From Ideonella oryzae (GTDB lineage: Bacteria; Pseudomonadota; Gammaproteobacteria; Burkholderiales; Burkholderiaceae_C): DNA of 64,000 bases. Shown here piece by piece: positions 16,836 to 26,841 of this stretch. Below the pieces are notes generated by a model, which had not been told where the DNA came from, did not search any database, and worked only from the letters and a program-made list of their open reading frames with translations. The DNA lies in NCBI RefSeq assembly GCF_024055665.1, contig NZ_JAMXMC010000012.1, forward strand, positions 62,001-126,000, given 5' to 3'. Made by a program: the position numbers and the translations under genes. Position 1 is the first letter of the stretch. Each line of letters starts with the position of its first letter.

Positions 16836-18911
16836 ATGACACGCCAAACCCTGAAACTCTTCGACCCGGTGCTGCTGCGCCCGGCCCTGCTGGACGCACT
16901 GCGCAAGCTCAGCCCGCGGGTGCAGTGGCGCAACCCGGTGATGTTCGTCGTCTACGTGGGCAGCGCCTTCACCACGGCCCTGGCCATCGCCCAGCCCAGC
17001 CTGTTCACCCTCGGCGTGGCGCTGTGGCTGTGGTTCACGGTGCTGTTCGCCAACTTCGCCGAGGCCCTGGCCGAGGGCCGCAGCAAGGCCCAGGCGGCCA
17101 GCCTGCGCGGCCTCAAGCGCCAGACCTGGGCCAAGCGCCTGACCCACTACCAGCGCGGCCTGCCGCGCGAGCAGCTGCAATGGCACCCGCTGGAGGCCGA
17201 CGCGCTGCGCAAGGAGGAGCATGTGCTCATCGAAGCCGGCGACGTGGTGCCGGCCGATGGCGAGGTGGTGGACGGCGTGGCCTCGGTCGACGAGAGCGCC
17301 ATCACCGGCGAATCGGCCCCGGTCATCCGCGAATCGGGCGGCGACTTCAGCTCCGTCACCGGCGGCACCCGCGTGCTGTCGGACTGGATCGTCGTGCGCG
17401 TCACGGTGAACCCGGGCGAGACCTTCGTCGACCGCATGATCGCGATGGTGGAAAACGCCAAGCGGCAGAAGACACCCAACGAGATCGCGCTGACCATCCT
17501 GCTGGTGGCGCTGACCATCGTCTTCCTGGGCGTGGTGGCCACACTGCTGCCCTACTCCATCTTCAGCGTGCAGGCCTCGGGCGCCGGCCAGCCGGTGGGC
17601 CTGGTGGTGCTGGTGGCCCTGCTCGTCTGCCTGATCCCCACCACCATCGCCGGCCTGCTTTCGGCCATCGGCGTGGCTGGCATGAGCCGCATGATGCAGG
17701 CCAACGTCATCGCCACCTCCGGCCGGGCGGTGGAGGCCGCGGGCGATGTGGACGTACTGCTGCTGGACAAGACCGGCACCATCACCCTGGGTAACCGCCA
17801 GGCCACGGCCTTCGTGCCAGCGCCGGGCGTGAGCGAGCAGGCCCTGGCCGACGCGGCCCAGCTGGCCTCGCTGGCCGACGAGACGCCCGAGGGCCGCAGC
17901 ATCGTGGTGCTGGCCAAGCAGCGCTTCCAGCTGCGCGAGCGCGATCTGGGCAGTCTGCAGGCCGAATTCGTGCCCTTCACCGCCCAGAGCCGCATGAGCG
18001 GGGCCGATCTGCCGCTGCCCGGCGGCGGCCTGCGCCAGCTGCGCAAGGGCGCGGCCGATGCGGTACGCCGCCATGTGGAAGCGCTGGACGGCGACTGGCC
18101 GGCCGTGCTGCAGGCCAGCGTGGAAGACATCGCCCGCCGCGGCAGCACACCGCTGGTGGTGGCCGACGGCCGCCAGGCCCTGGGCGTGGTGGAGCTCAAG
18201 GACATCGTCAAGGGCGGCATCCGCGAGCGCTTTGCCGAGCTGCGCCGCATGGGCATCCAGACGGTGATGGTGACCGGCGACAACCGCCTCACCGCCGCCG
18301 CCATCGCGGCCGAGGCCGGGGTGGACGACTTCCTGGCCGAGGCCACGCCCGAGGCCAAGCTGGCCCTGATCCGTGAACACCAGGCCGCCGGTCGCCTGGT
18401 GGCCATGACCGGCGACGGCACCAACGACGCCCCCGCGCTGGCCCAGGCCGACGTGGCGGTGGCGATGAACACCGGCACCCAGGCCGCCAAGGAGGCCGGC
18501 AACATGGTGGACCTGGACAGCAACCCCACCAAGCTGATCGAGATCGTCGAGACCGGCAAGCAGATGCTGATGACCCGCGGCTCGCTGACCACCTTCAGCA
18601 TCGCCAACGACGTGGCCAAGTACTTCGCCATCATCCCGGCGGCCTTCGTCAGCACCTACCCGGCGCTGGGTGCGCTCAACGTGATGCACCTGGCCAGCCC
18701 GGCCTCGGCCATCCTGTCGGCGGTGATCTTCAACGCGCTGATCATCGTCGCGCTCATCCCGCTGGCCCTCAAGGGCGTGCCCTACCGCGCGGTGGGCGCG
18801 GCCCTGCTGCTGCGCCGCAACCTGCTGATCTACGGCCTGGGCGGCGTCATCGTGCCCTTCATCGGCATCAAGGCCATCGACCTGCTGATCGCCGGCCTGG
18901 GCCTGGCCTGA
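16836..18911 (+). CDS. kdpB: Potassium-transporting P-type ATPase subunit B
   Basis: The 691-residue KdpB is the P-type ATPase engine. The phosphorylated Asp is in [13 protein letters not shown], the actuator loop in [20 protein letters not shown], the hinge in [20 protein letters not shown], and membrane segments flank these domains. The start ATG 16836 follows a strong GAAGGAGG. It lies between kdpA and kdpC in the standard order. Confidence 0.98.
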   Translation: MTRQTLKLFDPVLLRPALLDALRKLSPRVQWRNPVMFVVYVGSAFTTALAIAQPSLFTLGVALWLWFTVLFANFAEALAEGRSKAQAASLRGLKRQTWAKRLTHYQRGLPREQLQWHPLEADALRKEEHVLIEAGDVVPADGEVVDGVASVDESAITGESAPVIRESGGDFSSVTGGTRVLSDWIVVRVTVNPGETFVDRMIAMVENAKRQKTPNEIALTILLVALTIVFLGVVATLLPYSIFSVQASGAGQPVGLVVLVALLVCLIPTTIAGLLSAIGVAGMSRMMQANVIATSGRAVEAAGDVDVLLLDKTGTITLGNRQATAFVPAPGVSEQALADAAQLASLADETPEGRSIVVLAKQRFQLRERDLGSLQAEFVPFTAQSRMSGADLPLPGGGLRQLRKGAADAVRRHVEALDGDWPAVLQASVEDIARRGSTPLVVADGRQALGVVELKDIVKGGIRERFAELRRMGIQTVMVTGDNRLTAAAIAAEAGVDDFLAEATPEAKLALIREHQAAGRLVAMTGDGTNDAPALAQADVAVAMNTGTQAAKEAGNMVDLDSNPTKLIEIVETGKQMLMTRGSLTTFSIANDVAKYFAIIPAAFVSTYPALGALNVMHLASPASAILSAVIFNALIIVALIPLALKGVPYRAVGAALLLRRNLLIYGLGGVIVPFIGIKAIDLLIAGLGLA

Positions 18912-18932
18912 ACGAAACCGAAGGAGTCTTTC

Positions 18933-19598
18933 ATGAACACCCTCGCTTCCCCCGCCACCGGCGCACGCGCCGCGGCCCCGGCCGAAGGCCTGTGGCGCCC
19001 GGCCCTCGTGCTGTTCGCCGCCCTCTCGCTCATCACCGGCCTGGCCTACCCGCTGGCCGTCACCGGCGTGGCCCAGGCCACCCTGGCCGAGACCGCCAAC
19101 GGCAGCCTGGTGCTGCGCGACGGCCAGGCCGTCGGCTCGCGCCTGATCGGCCAGCCCTTCAGCGACCCGGCGCACTTCTGGGGCCGGCCCTCGGCCACCA
19201 GTCCCATGCCCGACAACGCGGCCAACTCGAGCGGCTCCAACCTGGGTCCCAGCAACCCGGCCCTGGTGGCCGCGGTGAAGGACCGCCTCCAGGCCTTGCA
19301 CGCGGCCGACCCCAGCCAGACCGCCCCGGTGCCCATCGACCTGGTGACCGCCTCCGCCAGCGGGCTGGACCCGCACATCAGTGTGGCCGCGGCGCAGTAC
19401 CAGCTGCCCCGCATCGCCCGCCTGCGCGGCGTGCCCGTGGCCGCCCTGCAGGACTTGGTGGCCCGCCACACCGAGGGGATACTGCTGGGGTTCCTGGGCG
19501 AGCCGCGGGTGAACGTGCTGCTGCTCAACCTGGACCTGGACGCGCGCTACCCCACCACCGCCCCTGCCGCCCCCACGCCAGCCCACCCCCTGACCTGA
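18933..19598 (+). CDS. kdpC: Potassium-transporting ATPase subunit C
   Basis: A 221-residue protein with one N-terminal membrane helix (residues ~20-45) followed by a soluble domain. Motifs typical of KdpC are GSRLIGQPFSDPAHFWGRPS, DNAANSSGSNLGPSNP, VTASASGLDPHIS and ARLRGVP. KdpC assists ATP binding by KdpB. The C-terminal Ala/Pro/Thr tail (after DLDARYP) is a little longer than usual. GAAGGAG precedes the ATG. Confidence 0.97.
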   Translation: MNTLASPATGARAAAPAEGLWRPALVLFAALSLITGLAYPLAVTGVAQATLAETANGSLVLRDGQAVGSRLIGQPFSDPAHFWGRPSATSPMPDNAANSSGSNLGPSNPALVAAVKDRLQALHAADPSQTAPVPIDLVTASASGLDPHISVAAAQYQLPRIARLRGVPVAALQDLVARHTEGILLGFLGEPRVNVLLLNLDLDARYPTTAPAAPTPAHPLT

Positions 19599-19605
19599 CC
19601 CTGCG

Positions 19606-22326
19606 ATGACGGACGACACCCGGCCCGACCCCGACGCCCTGCTGCGCCAGGTTCAGGCCGACGAAGCCCAGGCCCGGCGTGGCCGGCTGAAGATCTTCTT
19701 CGGCGCCAGCGCGGGCGTGGGCAAGACCTGCGCCATGCTGGTGGCCGCCCAGGCGGCCCGGGCCGGCGGCACGTCGCTGGCCGTCGGCGTGGTCGAAACC
19801 CATGGCCGCGCCGAGACCGAGGCCCTGGCCCAGGGCCTGCCCCGCCTGCCACTGCGCCAGGTACCCCACCGCGGGCGGGTGCTGGCCGAGTTCGACCTGG
19901 ACGGCGCGCTGGCCTTCGGCCGCGAGCATCCCGGCGCCCTGCTGCTGCTGGACGAGCTGGCGCACAGCAATGCGCCCGGCTCGCGCCACCCCAAGCGCTG
20001 GCAGGACGTGGAGGAGCTGCTGGAGGCCGGCCTGGACGTCTGGACGACGGTCAACGTCCAGCACCTGGAGAGCCTGAACGACATCGTCTCGGGCATCACC
20101 GGCGTGAGGGTCTGGGAAACCGTGCCCGACAGCCTGTTCGACGCCGCCGACGAGGTGGTGGTGGTGGACCTGCCGCCCGACGAGCTGCTGGCCCGGCTGA
20201 AGGCCGGCAAGGTCTATGTGCCGCACCAGGCCGAGCACGCCGCCGCCCACTTCTTCCGCAAGGGCAACCTGCTGGCCCTGCGCGAACTGGCCCTGCGCCG
20301 CACCGCCGATCGGGTGGACGAGCAGATGCAGGACTGGCGCCGGCGCAGCGCGGTGCCGGTGGTGTGGCCCAACCGCGAGGCCCTGCTGGCCTGCGTGGAC
20401 GACAGCCCCGAGGCCGAGAAGCTGCTGCGCCGCTGTGCCCGCCTGGCCACCCAGCTGGACCTGCCCTGGCACGCCCTGCATGTGGAGACCCCCGCCTCGG
20501 CCCGGCGGCCGGAGGCGCAGCGCCGCCGGCTGGAGCGCAGCCTCAAGCTGGCGCAGGACCTGGGGGCCGAGGTGGCCACCCTGCCCGCGGCCGAGCTGGC
20601 CCCGGCCCTGGTGCGCTACGCCCGCGAGCACAACCTTTCGCGCCTGGTGATCGGCCGCCGCCCCCGGCACGGCTGGCTGGCCTGGCTGCCCTGGCGGCAC
20701 CCACTGGCCGAGCAGGTGGCTGCCCTGGCCGAGGACCTGGACCTGCTGCAGGTGGCCCTGCCCGCCGCGCGCGACACCGGCGGCCCACCGCCCCGGGGCG
20801 GCCGGCCCGCCACCGCGTCGCCCGACTGGCGCGGCCATGGCGCCGCGCTGGCGGCCTGCGCCCTCACCGCCCTGCTGTGCACGCCGCTGCGGCCCTGGCT
20901 GGAGCTGAGCAACACCGTGATGCTCTTCCTGCTGGTGGTGGTTGGCGTGGCCCTGCGCTACGGCCGCAGCCCGGCGGTGCTGGCGGCCTTCGTCGGCGTG
21001 GGCCTGTTCGACTTCTTCTTCGTGCCGCCGCGCTACTCCTTCGCGGTCAGCGATGTGCAGTACGTGCTGACCTTCGCGGTGATGCTGGTGGTGGCGCTGG
21101 TGATCGGCCAGCTCACCGCGGGGCTGCGCTTCCAGGCCGACGAGGCCCAGCGGCGCGAGCACGGCATGCGCCGGCTCTACGAGATGGCACGCGACCTCTC
21201 CGCCGCACTGCAGCCCGAGCAGGTGGCCGAGATCGGCAGCCGTTTCCTGACCGCGGAGTTCCGGGCCCAGGTCACCGTGCTGGCCGCCGACGATGAGGGC
21301 CATCTGCATCCGCTGCCGGGCGGGCGGGCCACGGTGGACATGGCCGTGGCCCAGTGGGCCTTCGACCGCGGCGAGCCCGCCGGCCGCGGCACCGACACCC
21401 TGCCGGCCGGCGCCTGCCTGATGCTGCCGCTGCGCGCGCCCATGCGCAGCCGCGGCGTGCTGTGCGTGGAGCCGGCCGCGGGCGAGCCCGCCCCCGGCCC
21501 CGGCCAGCGCCAGCTGCTGCAGACGGCGGCCTCGCTGCTGGCCATCTCGCTGGAGCGCATCCACTACATCGACGTGGCCCAGACCAGCACCCTGCAGATC
21601 GAATCGGAGCGGCTGCGCAACTCGCTGCTCTCGGCCATGTCGCACGATCTGCGCACGCCGCTGGCCTCGCTGCAAGGCCTGTCCGAGACCCTGGCCTGGA
21701 CCGAGCCGCCGCTGGCCCCAGCCCAGCAGCAGACGGTGCAGGCCATCCAGCAGTCAGCCCGGCGCATGAGCGCGCTGGTCAACAACCTGCTGGACATGGC
21801 CCGGCTGGAAGCCGGCGCGGTGCAGCTGCGCCGCGACTGGCTGCCGCTGGAGGAGCTGGTGGGCAGCGCGCTGGCCGAATGCCAGGGGCAGCTGGGCACG
21901 CGGCCGGTCACGGTGCAGCTGGCCGAGGACCTGCCGCTGCTGGCCCTGGACGCCACGCTGTTCGAGCGCGTCTTCGTCAACCTGCTGGAGAACGCGGCCA
22001 AGTACACCCCGGCCGGCAGCGCCATCGAGATCCGCGCCCGGCGCGAGGGGCCCGAGGTGATCGTTCAGGTGGACGACCACGGCCCCGGCCTGCCCCCGGG
22101 GCGGGAGGAGGCGGTGTTCGAGAAGTTCGAGCGCGGCCAGCGCGAAAGCGCCACGCCGGGCGTGGGCCTGGGCCTGGCCATCTGCCGCGCCATCGTGCAA
22201 GCCCATGGCGGCCGCATCCAGGGGCAGAACCGGCTGCAGGGCGACAAGATCATCGGCGCCCGCTTCACCCTGCGCCTGCCGGTGGGCCAGCCGCCCACCG
22301 ACGACGGCAGCGCGCTGGCTGGTTAG
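19606..22326 (+). CDS. kdpD: Potassium-responsive sensor histidine kinase
   Basis: The 906-residue KdpD contains an N-terminal KdpD domain with a Walker-A-like loop (GASAGVGKTCAML), a universal-stress-protein domain (~250-370), four closely spaced membrane helices (~415-505), a GAF-like region, and a histidine kinase core with His680 in SAMSHDLRTPLAS. The ATP-binding domain has N (NLLENAAKYTP), G1 (VDDHGPGLP) and G2 (GVGLGLAI) boxes. It senses potassium limitation and phosphorylates KdpE. It begins 7 bp after kdpC, so structural and regulatory genes form one run. Confidence 0.97.
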   Translation: MTDDTRPDPDALLRQVQADEAQARRGRLKIFFGASAGVGKTCAMLVAAQAARAGGTSLAVGVVETHGRAETEALAQGLPRLPLRQVPHRGRVLAEFDLDGALAFGREHPGALLLLDELAHSNAPGSRHPKRWQDVEELLEAGLDVWTTVNVQHLESLNDIVSGITGVRVWETVPDSLFDAADEVVVVDLPPDELLARLKAGKVYVPHQAEHAAAHFFRKGNLLALRELALRRTADRVDEQMQDWRRRSAVPVVWPNREALLACVDDSPEAEKLLRRCARLATQLDLPWHALHVETPASARRPEAQRRRLERSLKLAQDLGAEVATLPAAELAPALVRYAREHNLSRLVIGRRPRHGWLAWLPWRHPLAEQVAALAEDLDLLQVALPAARDTGGPPPRGGRPATASPDWRGHGAALAACALTALLCTPLRPWLELSNTVMLFLLVVVGVALRYGRSPAVLAAFVGVGLFDFFFVPPRYSFAVSDVQYVLTFAVMLVVALVIGQLTAGLRFQADEAQRREHGMRRLYEMARDLSAALQPEQVAEIGSRFLTAEFRAQVTVLAADDEGHLHPLPGGRATVDMAVAQWAFDRGEPAGRGTDTLPAGACLMLPLRAPMRSRGVLCVEPAAGEPAPGPGQRQLLQTAASLLAISLERIHYIDVAQTSTLQIESERLRNSLLSAMSHDLRTPLASLQGLSETLAWTEPPLAPAQQQTVQAIQQSARRMSALVNNLLDMARLEAGAVQLRRDWLPLEELVGSALAECQGQLGTRPVTVQLAEDLPLLALDATLFERVFVNLLENAAKYTPAGSAIEIRARREGPEVIVQVDDHGPGLPPGREEAVFEKFERGQRESATPGVGLGLAICRAIVQAHGGRIQGQNRLQGDKIIGARFTLRLPVGQPPTDDGSALAG

Positions 22327-22336
22327 CATCCCGGCC

Positions 22337-23038
22337 ATGAGCGAGCCCCTGCCCCGCGTGCTGGTCATCGAAGACGAGGCCGACATCCTGCGCTTCATCC
22401 GCCTGGCCCTGGAAAGCCAGGGGCTGGAAGTCCACACCGCCGACAGCCTGCAGCGTGGTCTGATCGAGGCCGGCACCCGGCGGCCCGAGCTGATCGTGCT
22501 GGACCTGGGCCTGCCCGATGGCGACGGGGTGGACCTGATCCGCGACCTGCGGCAGTGGTCGGCGGTGCCGGTGATCGTGCTGTCCGCCCGCAGCCGCGAG
22601 GCCGACAAGATCGCCGCGCTGGATGCCGGCGCCGACGACTACCTGGTCAAGCCCTTCGGCAGCGGCGAGTTGCTGGCCCGCGTGCGCGCCCAGCTGCGCC
22701 GCCACAGCCAGCAGGGCGCCCAGGGCGAGCCGGTGCAGCGCTTCGGCGACATCACGGTGGACCGGGTGCACCGCAGCGTGCAGCGCGCGGGCGAGGCCCT
22801 GCACCTCACCCCCATCGAGTACCGGCTGCTGACACACCTGCTGTCCCAGCCCGACCGGGTGGTCACCCACGCCCAGCTGCTGCAGGCGGTGTGGGGCCCC
22901 GGCCACCGCGAGGACACCCACTATGTGCGGGTGCACATGGCCAATCTGCGCAAGAAGATCGAGGCCGACCCGTCCCGGCCCCAGCACCTGCTGACCGAGA
23001 CCGGCGTGGGCTACCGGCTGGTGGGCCTGGCGGGCTGA
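22337..23038 (+). CDS. kdpE: Response regulator of the kdp operon
   Basis: A 233-residue OmpR-type response regulator. The receiver domain has the phospho-acceptor Asp56 in LIVLDLGLPDGDG, with acidic residues at 12-13 (IEDEAD) and Lys in YLVKPFG. The C-terminal winged helix includes LTPIEYRLLTHLL and YVRVHMANLRKKIE. It receives phosphate from KdpD and activates kdpFABC. The start lies 10 bp after the kdpD stop. The gene converges with the TRAP binding-protein gene, leaving only 3 bp between stops. Confidence 0.97.
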   Translation: MSEPLPRVLVIEDEADILRFIRLALESQGLEVHTADSLQRGLIEAGTRRPELIVLDLGLPDGDGVDLIRDLRQWSAVPVIVLSARSREADKIAALDAGADDYLVKPFGSGELLARVRAQLRRHSQQGAQGEPVQRFGDITVDRVHRSVQRAGEALHLTPIEYRLLTHLLSQPDRVVTHAQLLQAVWGPGHREDTHYVRVHMANLRKKIEADPSRPQHLLTETGVGYRLVGLAG

Positions 23039-23041
23039 GGC

Positions 23042-24139
23042 TCAGCCCTTGCCGCGCAGCAGGGCGCTCATCAGGTTGTCGAAGGGCAGGTCGCACAGCT
23101 GCTGCCACATCACCTGCTCGGAGCGGAACTTGGCCCAGTGGGCGTGGATCTTCTTGAAGGGCGCGCTCTTCTCGGCCATCTCGGCATAGAGCTCGTTGGC
23201 CGCGCCGAAGGCGGCCTGCGTCACCTCCTTGGGGAAGGCGCGCAGCAGCGCCCCGCCGGCCACCAGGCGGCGCAGGGCCTGCGGGTTCTCGTTGTCGTAC
23301 TTCATCGTCAGCCACTGGTTGGCCTCGGCCGTGGCGGTGCGCAGCGCCGTCTGGTAGAGCGCCGGCAGGGCGTTGAGCGCCTTGAGGTGGACGAACAGGC
23401 CCAGCGTGGCCGAGCCCTCCCACCAGCCCGGGTAGTAGTAGTACTTGGCCACCTTCTGCAGGCCCAGCTTCTCGTCGTCCAGCGGGCCGACGAACTCGGC
23501 CGCGTCGATCACGCCCTTTTCTAGCGCGGGGTAGAGGTCGCCCGCGGCCAGCTGCTGCGGCACCACGCCCAGCTTGGCCAGCACCATGCCGCCCAGGCCG
23601 CCGATGCGGAACTTCAGGCCCTTGAGGTCGGCCACCGACTTGATCTCCTTGCGGTACCAGCCGGCCATCTGGGCGCCGGTGTTGCCCACCGCCATCACGG
23701 TGACGTCGTAGGGCGCCAGGAACTCGTCGATCAGGGCCTGGCCGCCGCCCTCGTAGAGCCAGGCGTTCTGGGCCCGCAGGCCCAGGCCGAAGGGCATGGC
23801 GGTGTGGAAGCCGAAGGCCGGGTCCTTGCCGATGTAGAAGTAGCTGGCGCTGTGGCCCGCCTCCACCGTGCCCTTTTGCACCGCGTCCAGCACGCCCAGC
23901 GGCGGGACCAGCTCGCCGGCCGGGTGGACGGTGATGTTGAACTTGCCGCCGGTGAGCTCGCCCACCCGCTTGGCCACCATCTCCATCGCGCTGAAGATGC
24001 CGGTCAGGCTGCGCGGGTAGCTGGAGGCCACGCGCCAGCGGATCTCGGGGTTGCCCGTCTGGGCCAGGGCCGGGGCGGCCAGGCTGGCCAGGGCGCCCCC
24101 CATGGCACCGGATTGGACGAGGAAGTTGCGACGGCTCAT
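23042..24139 (-). CDS. TRAP transporter solute-binding protein (DctP family)
   Basis: A 365-residue periplasmic binding protein with a Tat-like signal (MSRRNFLVQSGAMGG, cleavage near APALAQ). DctP-family blocks include GLKFRIGGLGGMVLAKLGV, AGDLYPALEKGVIDAAEFVG and the YYYYPGWWEG aromatic cluster that lines the ligand site in proteins binding 2-oxo- or hydroxy-acids. The conserved Arg for carboxylate recognition lies in the first of these. No dctQ or dctM membrane genes are adjacent, so it must borrow a permease encoded elsewhere. It sits downstream of three dehydrogenase genes on the same strand, which suggests its ligand is an organic acid used by them. Confidence 0.88.
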   Translation of the reverse strand: MSRRNFLVQSGAMGGALASLAAPALAQTGNPEIRWRVASSYPRSLTGIFSAMEMVAKRVGELTGGKFNITVHPAGELVPPLGVLDAVQKGTVEAGHSASYFYIGKDPAFGFHTAMPFGLGLRAQNAWLYEGGGQALIDEFLAPYDVTVMAVGNTGAQMAGWYRKEIKSVADLKGLKFRIGGLGGMVLAKLGVVPQQLAAGDLYPALEKGVIDAAEFVGPLDDEKLGLQKVAKYYYYPGWWEGSATLGLFVHLKALNALPALYQTALRTATAEANQWLTMKYDNENPQALRRLVAGGALLRAFPKEVTQAAFGAANELYAEMAEKSAPFKKIHAHWAKFRSEQVMWQQLCDLPFDNLMSALLRGKG

Positions 24140-24207
24140 TGGCTTGTCTCCTGTTGGTGTTGTGAGAACCCGAACCCGGTTTGTACGCCAGCCCAGCGGC
24201 GGGGGGC

Positions 24208-25659
24208 TCAGCCGTGGCGGATGGCCACGGTCTTGAGCACGGTGAAACCCCAGAGGGCCTCGAAGCCCTTCTCCCGCCCGTGGCCGCTGGCCTTGACACC
24301 GCCGAAGGGCAGCTCCACCCCGCCACCGGCCCCATAGTTGTTGATGAAGACCTGGCCGCAGCGCAGGCGCCGGGCCAGGCGCAGCTGGCGCGCGCCGTCG
24401 CGGGTCCAGACGCCGGCCACCAGGCCGTAGTCAGTGCCGTTGGCCAGGCGCACCGCCTCGGCCTCGTCGTCGAAGGGCATGGCCACCAGCACCGGGCCGA
24501 AGATCTCCTGCTGCGCCAGCGGGTGGCCGGGCGGCACGTCGCGCAGCAGCACGGCGGCCTGGTAGTGGCCGGTGGCGGCGGCCTCGGGGTGCACGCTGCC
24601 GCGGGCGGCCACGCGCAGGCCGTCGGCCTCGGCCTGGTCCAGAAAGCCGCGCACCAACGCCTGCTGCCGCGCGTTCACCAGCGGGCCCATCTCCAGGTCC
24701 AGCGCCGGGGGGCCGGCCCGCAGGGCCTGGAAGCGCTCGGCCAGCCGCGCCAGCACCGTCTCATAGACGCTGCGCTGCACCAGCAGCCGGCTGCCGGCCG
24801 AGCAGGTCTGGCCCGCGTTCTGGACGATGGCGTTGACGATGACCGGCAGGGCGGCGTCCAGGTCCGCATCGTCGAAGAGGATCTGCGGCGACTTGCCGCC
24901 CAGCTCCAGCGTGACCGGGCAGTGGTGCTGGGCCGCGGCCTCGGCCACCCGGCGCCCGGTGGCGGCCGAGCCGGTGAAGGAGATGTGGTCCACGCCCGGA
25001 TGGGCACACAGGGCCGCGCCGGCCTCGGCGCCGTAGCCGGTGACCACATTGAGGGTGCCCGCCGGAAAGCCCAGCTCGGCCGCCATCTCGGCCAGCCGCA
25101 GCGTGGACAGGCTGGCGTCCTCGGCCGGCTTGACCACGCAGGCATTGCCGGCCGCCAGGGCCGCGCCCACCGTGCGGCCGAAGATCTGCATCGGGTAGTT
25201 CCAGGGGATGATGTGGCCGGTCACGCCGTGCGGCTCGCGCAGCGTCAGCACGGTGTAGCCGCTCTCGTAGGGCAGGGTCTCGCCGTGCAGCTTGTCGCAG
25301 GCGCCGGCGTAGTACTCCAGGTAGCGGGCCAGGGCCAGGGCGTCGGCCCGCGCGGTGCGCAGCGATTTGCCGGTGTCGCGCGCCTCCAGCTGGGCCAGGG
25401 CCTCGGCCTGCTCGCCCACCCGCTGGCCCAGCTGCGCCAGCAGCCGGCCGCGCCGGGCCGCCGCCAGCTGGCCCCAGGGGCCGTCCAGGCACTCGCCCAC
25501 GGCCGCGCGGGCGGCCCGCACCGCTGCGTCCACATCGGCCGCGTTGCCGCGGGCCAGGCTGCCGAAGCAAGTGCCGTCGCTGGGGTCCAGCACGGGCAGG
25601 GTGTCGCCCGACGCGGGGGCCTGCCAGGCGTTGGCGATGAAGTGCTGCATCGTCTGCAT
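24208..25659 (-). CDS. Aldehyde dehydrogenase family protein
   Basis: The 483-residue enzyme has the full NAD(P)-dependent ALDH layout: GHIIPWNYPMQIFGR, the VTGYGAEAGAAL coenzyme loop, FTGSAATGRRVAE, catalytic Glu in VTLELGGKSPQI, nucleophilic Cys in NAGQTCSAGSR, and PFGGVKASGHGREKG near the end. It would oxidise an aldehyde to a carboxylic acid; the substrate cannot be told from sequence. Start ATG 25659 follows GGAGA; an ORF extension further upstream is Pro/Arg-rich noise inside the next gene. It begins 19 bp after the neighbouring dehydrogenase and probably shares its transcript. Confidence 0.92.
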   Translation of the reverse strand: MQTMQHFIANAWQAPASGDTLPVLDPSDGTCFGSLARGNAADVDAAVRAARAAVGECLDGPWGQLAAARRGRLLAQLGQRVGEQAEALAQLEARDTGKSLRTARADALALARYLEYYAGACDKLHGETLPYESGYTVLTLREPHGVTGHIIPWNYPMQIFGRTVGAALAAGNACVVKPAEDASLSTLRLAEMAAELGFPAGTLNVVTGYGAEAGAALCAHPGVDHISFTGSAATGRRVAEAAAQHHCPVTLELGGKSPQILFDDADLDAALPVIVNAIVQNAGQTCSAGSRLLVQRSVYETVLARLAERFQALRAGPPALDLEMGPLVNARQQALVRGFLDQAEADGLRVAARGSVHPEAAATGHYQAAVLLRDVPPGHPLAQQEIFGPVLVAMPFDDEAEAVRLANGTDYGLVAGVWTRDGARQLRLARRLRCGQVFINNYGAGGGVELPFGGVKASGHGREKGFEALWGFTVLKTVAIRHG

Positions 25660-25678
25660 GCGGGGTCTCCAGAAGGGT

Positions 25679-26764
25679 TCAGGGCGCGGCGGCGATGGCC
25701 TGGGCGATGGCCCGGCCCACGTCCGCAGTGCCGGCCTGACCGCCCAGGTCGGGCGTGCGCGGGCCCTCGGCCAGCGTGGCCTCGATGGCGCAGACGATGG
25801 CATTGGCCGCGGCCTGGTGGGTCGGGTCGCCGCCGCCCAGGTGTTCCAGCATCAGCGCGGCCGACCAGATCTGGCCGATGGGGTTGGCGATGCCGCGGCC
25901 GGCGATGTCCGGCGCCGAGCCGTGCACCGGCTCGAACAGCGAGGGGTGGGCGCGGCTGGGGTTGATGTTGGCCGAGGGCGCGATGCCGATGGTGCCGGTG
26001 CAGGCCGGCCCCAGGTCGGAGAGGATGTCGCCGAACAGGTTGGAGGCCACCACCACATCGAACCAGTCCGGGTGCTGCACGAAGTGGGCGGTGAGGATGT
26101 CGATGTGGTACTTGCGCACCGACACCTGCGGGTAGCGCTCGGCCATGGCGGCCAGGCGCTCGTCCCAGTAGGGCATGGTGATGGCGATGCCGTTGCTCTT
26201 GGTGGCCGCCACCAGGGACTGGCGGGGCCGGCGCTGCGCCAGCTCGAAGGCATAGGCCAGGATGCGGTCCACCCCGGTGCGGGTGAAGACCGACTCCTGG
26301 ATGGCCATCTCGCGTTCGGTGCCCTCGAACATGCGCCCGCCCACCGAGGAATATTCGCCCTCGGTGTTCTCGCGCACGATCAGCATGTCGATGTCGCCCG
26401 GGCCCCGGCCGGCCAGCGGCGAGCGCACACCGGGCATCAGCCGGGCCGGGCGCAGGTTGACGTACTGGTCGAACTCGCGCCGCATGCGGATGATCGAGTC
26501 CCAGACCGCGATGTGGTCGGGCACGATGTCCGGCGCACCCACCGCACCGAAGAAGATGGCGTCGTGGCCGCCGATCCGGGCCTTCCAGTCGGTCGGCATC
26601 ATCGTGCCGTGGCGCTGGTAGTGGGCGCAGCACCAGTCGAAGGTGTCGAAGGACCAGGCGATGCCGAAGCGCCGGCCCACCGCGTCGAGCACGCGCAGGC
26701 CCTCGGCCATGACCTCGGGGCCGATGCCATCGCCGGCGATGACGGCGATCCGGTGTGTCTTCAT
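25679..26764 (-). CDS. Tartrate dehydrogenase-like / isopropylmalate dehydrogenase family
   Basis: A 361-residue member of the beta-decarboxylating dehydrogenase family. Signatures include AVIAGDGIGPEVMAEGL, RENTEGEYSSVGG (the region that sets tartrate/malate rather than isopropylmalate preference), KSNGIAITMPYWDERL, SNLFGDILSDLGPA and EPVHGSAPDIAGRGIANP. The RENTEGEYSS and FEGTERE combination resembles tartrate dehydrogenase/decarboxylase more than LeuB. It would oxidise and possibly decarboxylate a 2-hydroxy diacid using NAD. Start ATG 26764 is preceded by GGGAG. Neighbours encode an aldehyde dehydrogenase and a hydroxyacid dehydrogenase. Confidence 0.85.
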   Translation of the reverse strand: MKTHRIAVIAGDGIGPEVMAEGLRVLDAVGRRFGIAWSFDTFDWCCAHYQRHGTMMPTDWKARIGGHDAIFFGAVGAPDIVPDHIAVWDSIIRMRREFDQYVNLRPARLMPGVRSPLAGRGPGDIDMLIVRENTEGEYSSVGGRMFEGTEREMAIQESVFTRTGVDRILAYAFELAQRRPRQSLVAATKSNGIAITMPYWDERLAAMAERYPQVSVRKYHIDILTAHFVQHPDWFDVVVASNLFGDILSDLGPACTGTIGIAPSANINPSRAHPSLFEPVHGSAPDIAGRGIANPIGQIWSAALMLEHLGGGDPTHQAAANAIVCAIEATLAEGPRTPDLGGQAGTADVGRAIAQAIAAAP

Positions 26765-26783
26765 GGGAAGGCTCCCTGCCAGA

Positions 26784-26829
26784 GGTGGAAGAACGGCCGG
26801 CAACTGGCCGGGGTGGAAGAACGGCCGGC
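26784..26829. repeat. Perfect 18-bp direct repeat between dehydrogenase genes
   Basis: GGTGGAAGAACGGCCGGC occurs at 26784-26801 and again at 26812-26829, 28 bp apart, in the 77-bp gap between the two dehydrogenase genes. The GGCCGGC parts can also pair with nearby GCCGGCC copies to make small hairpins. It may be a recent duplication or an RNA processing or terminator-like element; no motif for a known regulator was recognised. Confidence 0.6.
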
Positions 26830-26841
26830 GGCCGGCCGGGT

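Noticed and set aside
25679-26764. Calling the dehydrogenase LeuB (isopropylmalate dehydrogenase)
   Set aside because: The substrate-loop region and the neighbours (ALDH, hydroxyacid dehydrogenase; no leuC/leuD) fit tartrate-type enzymes better.
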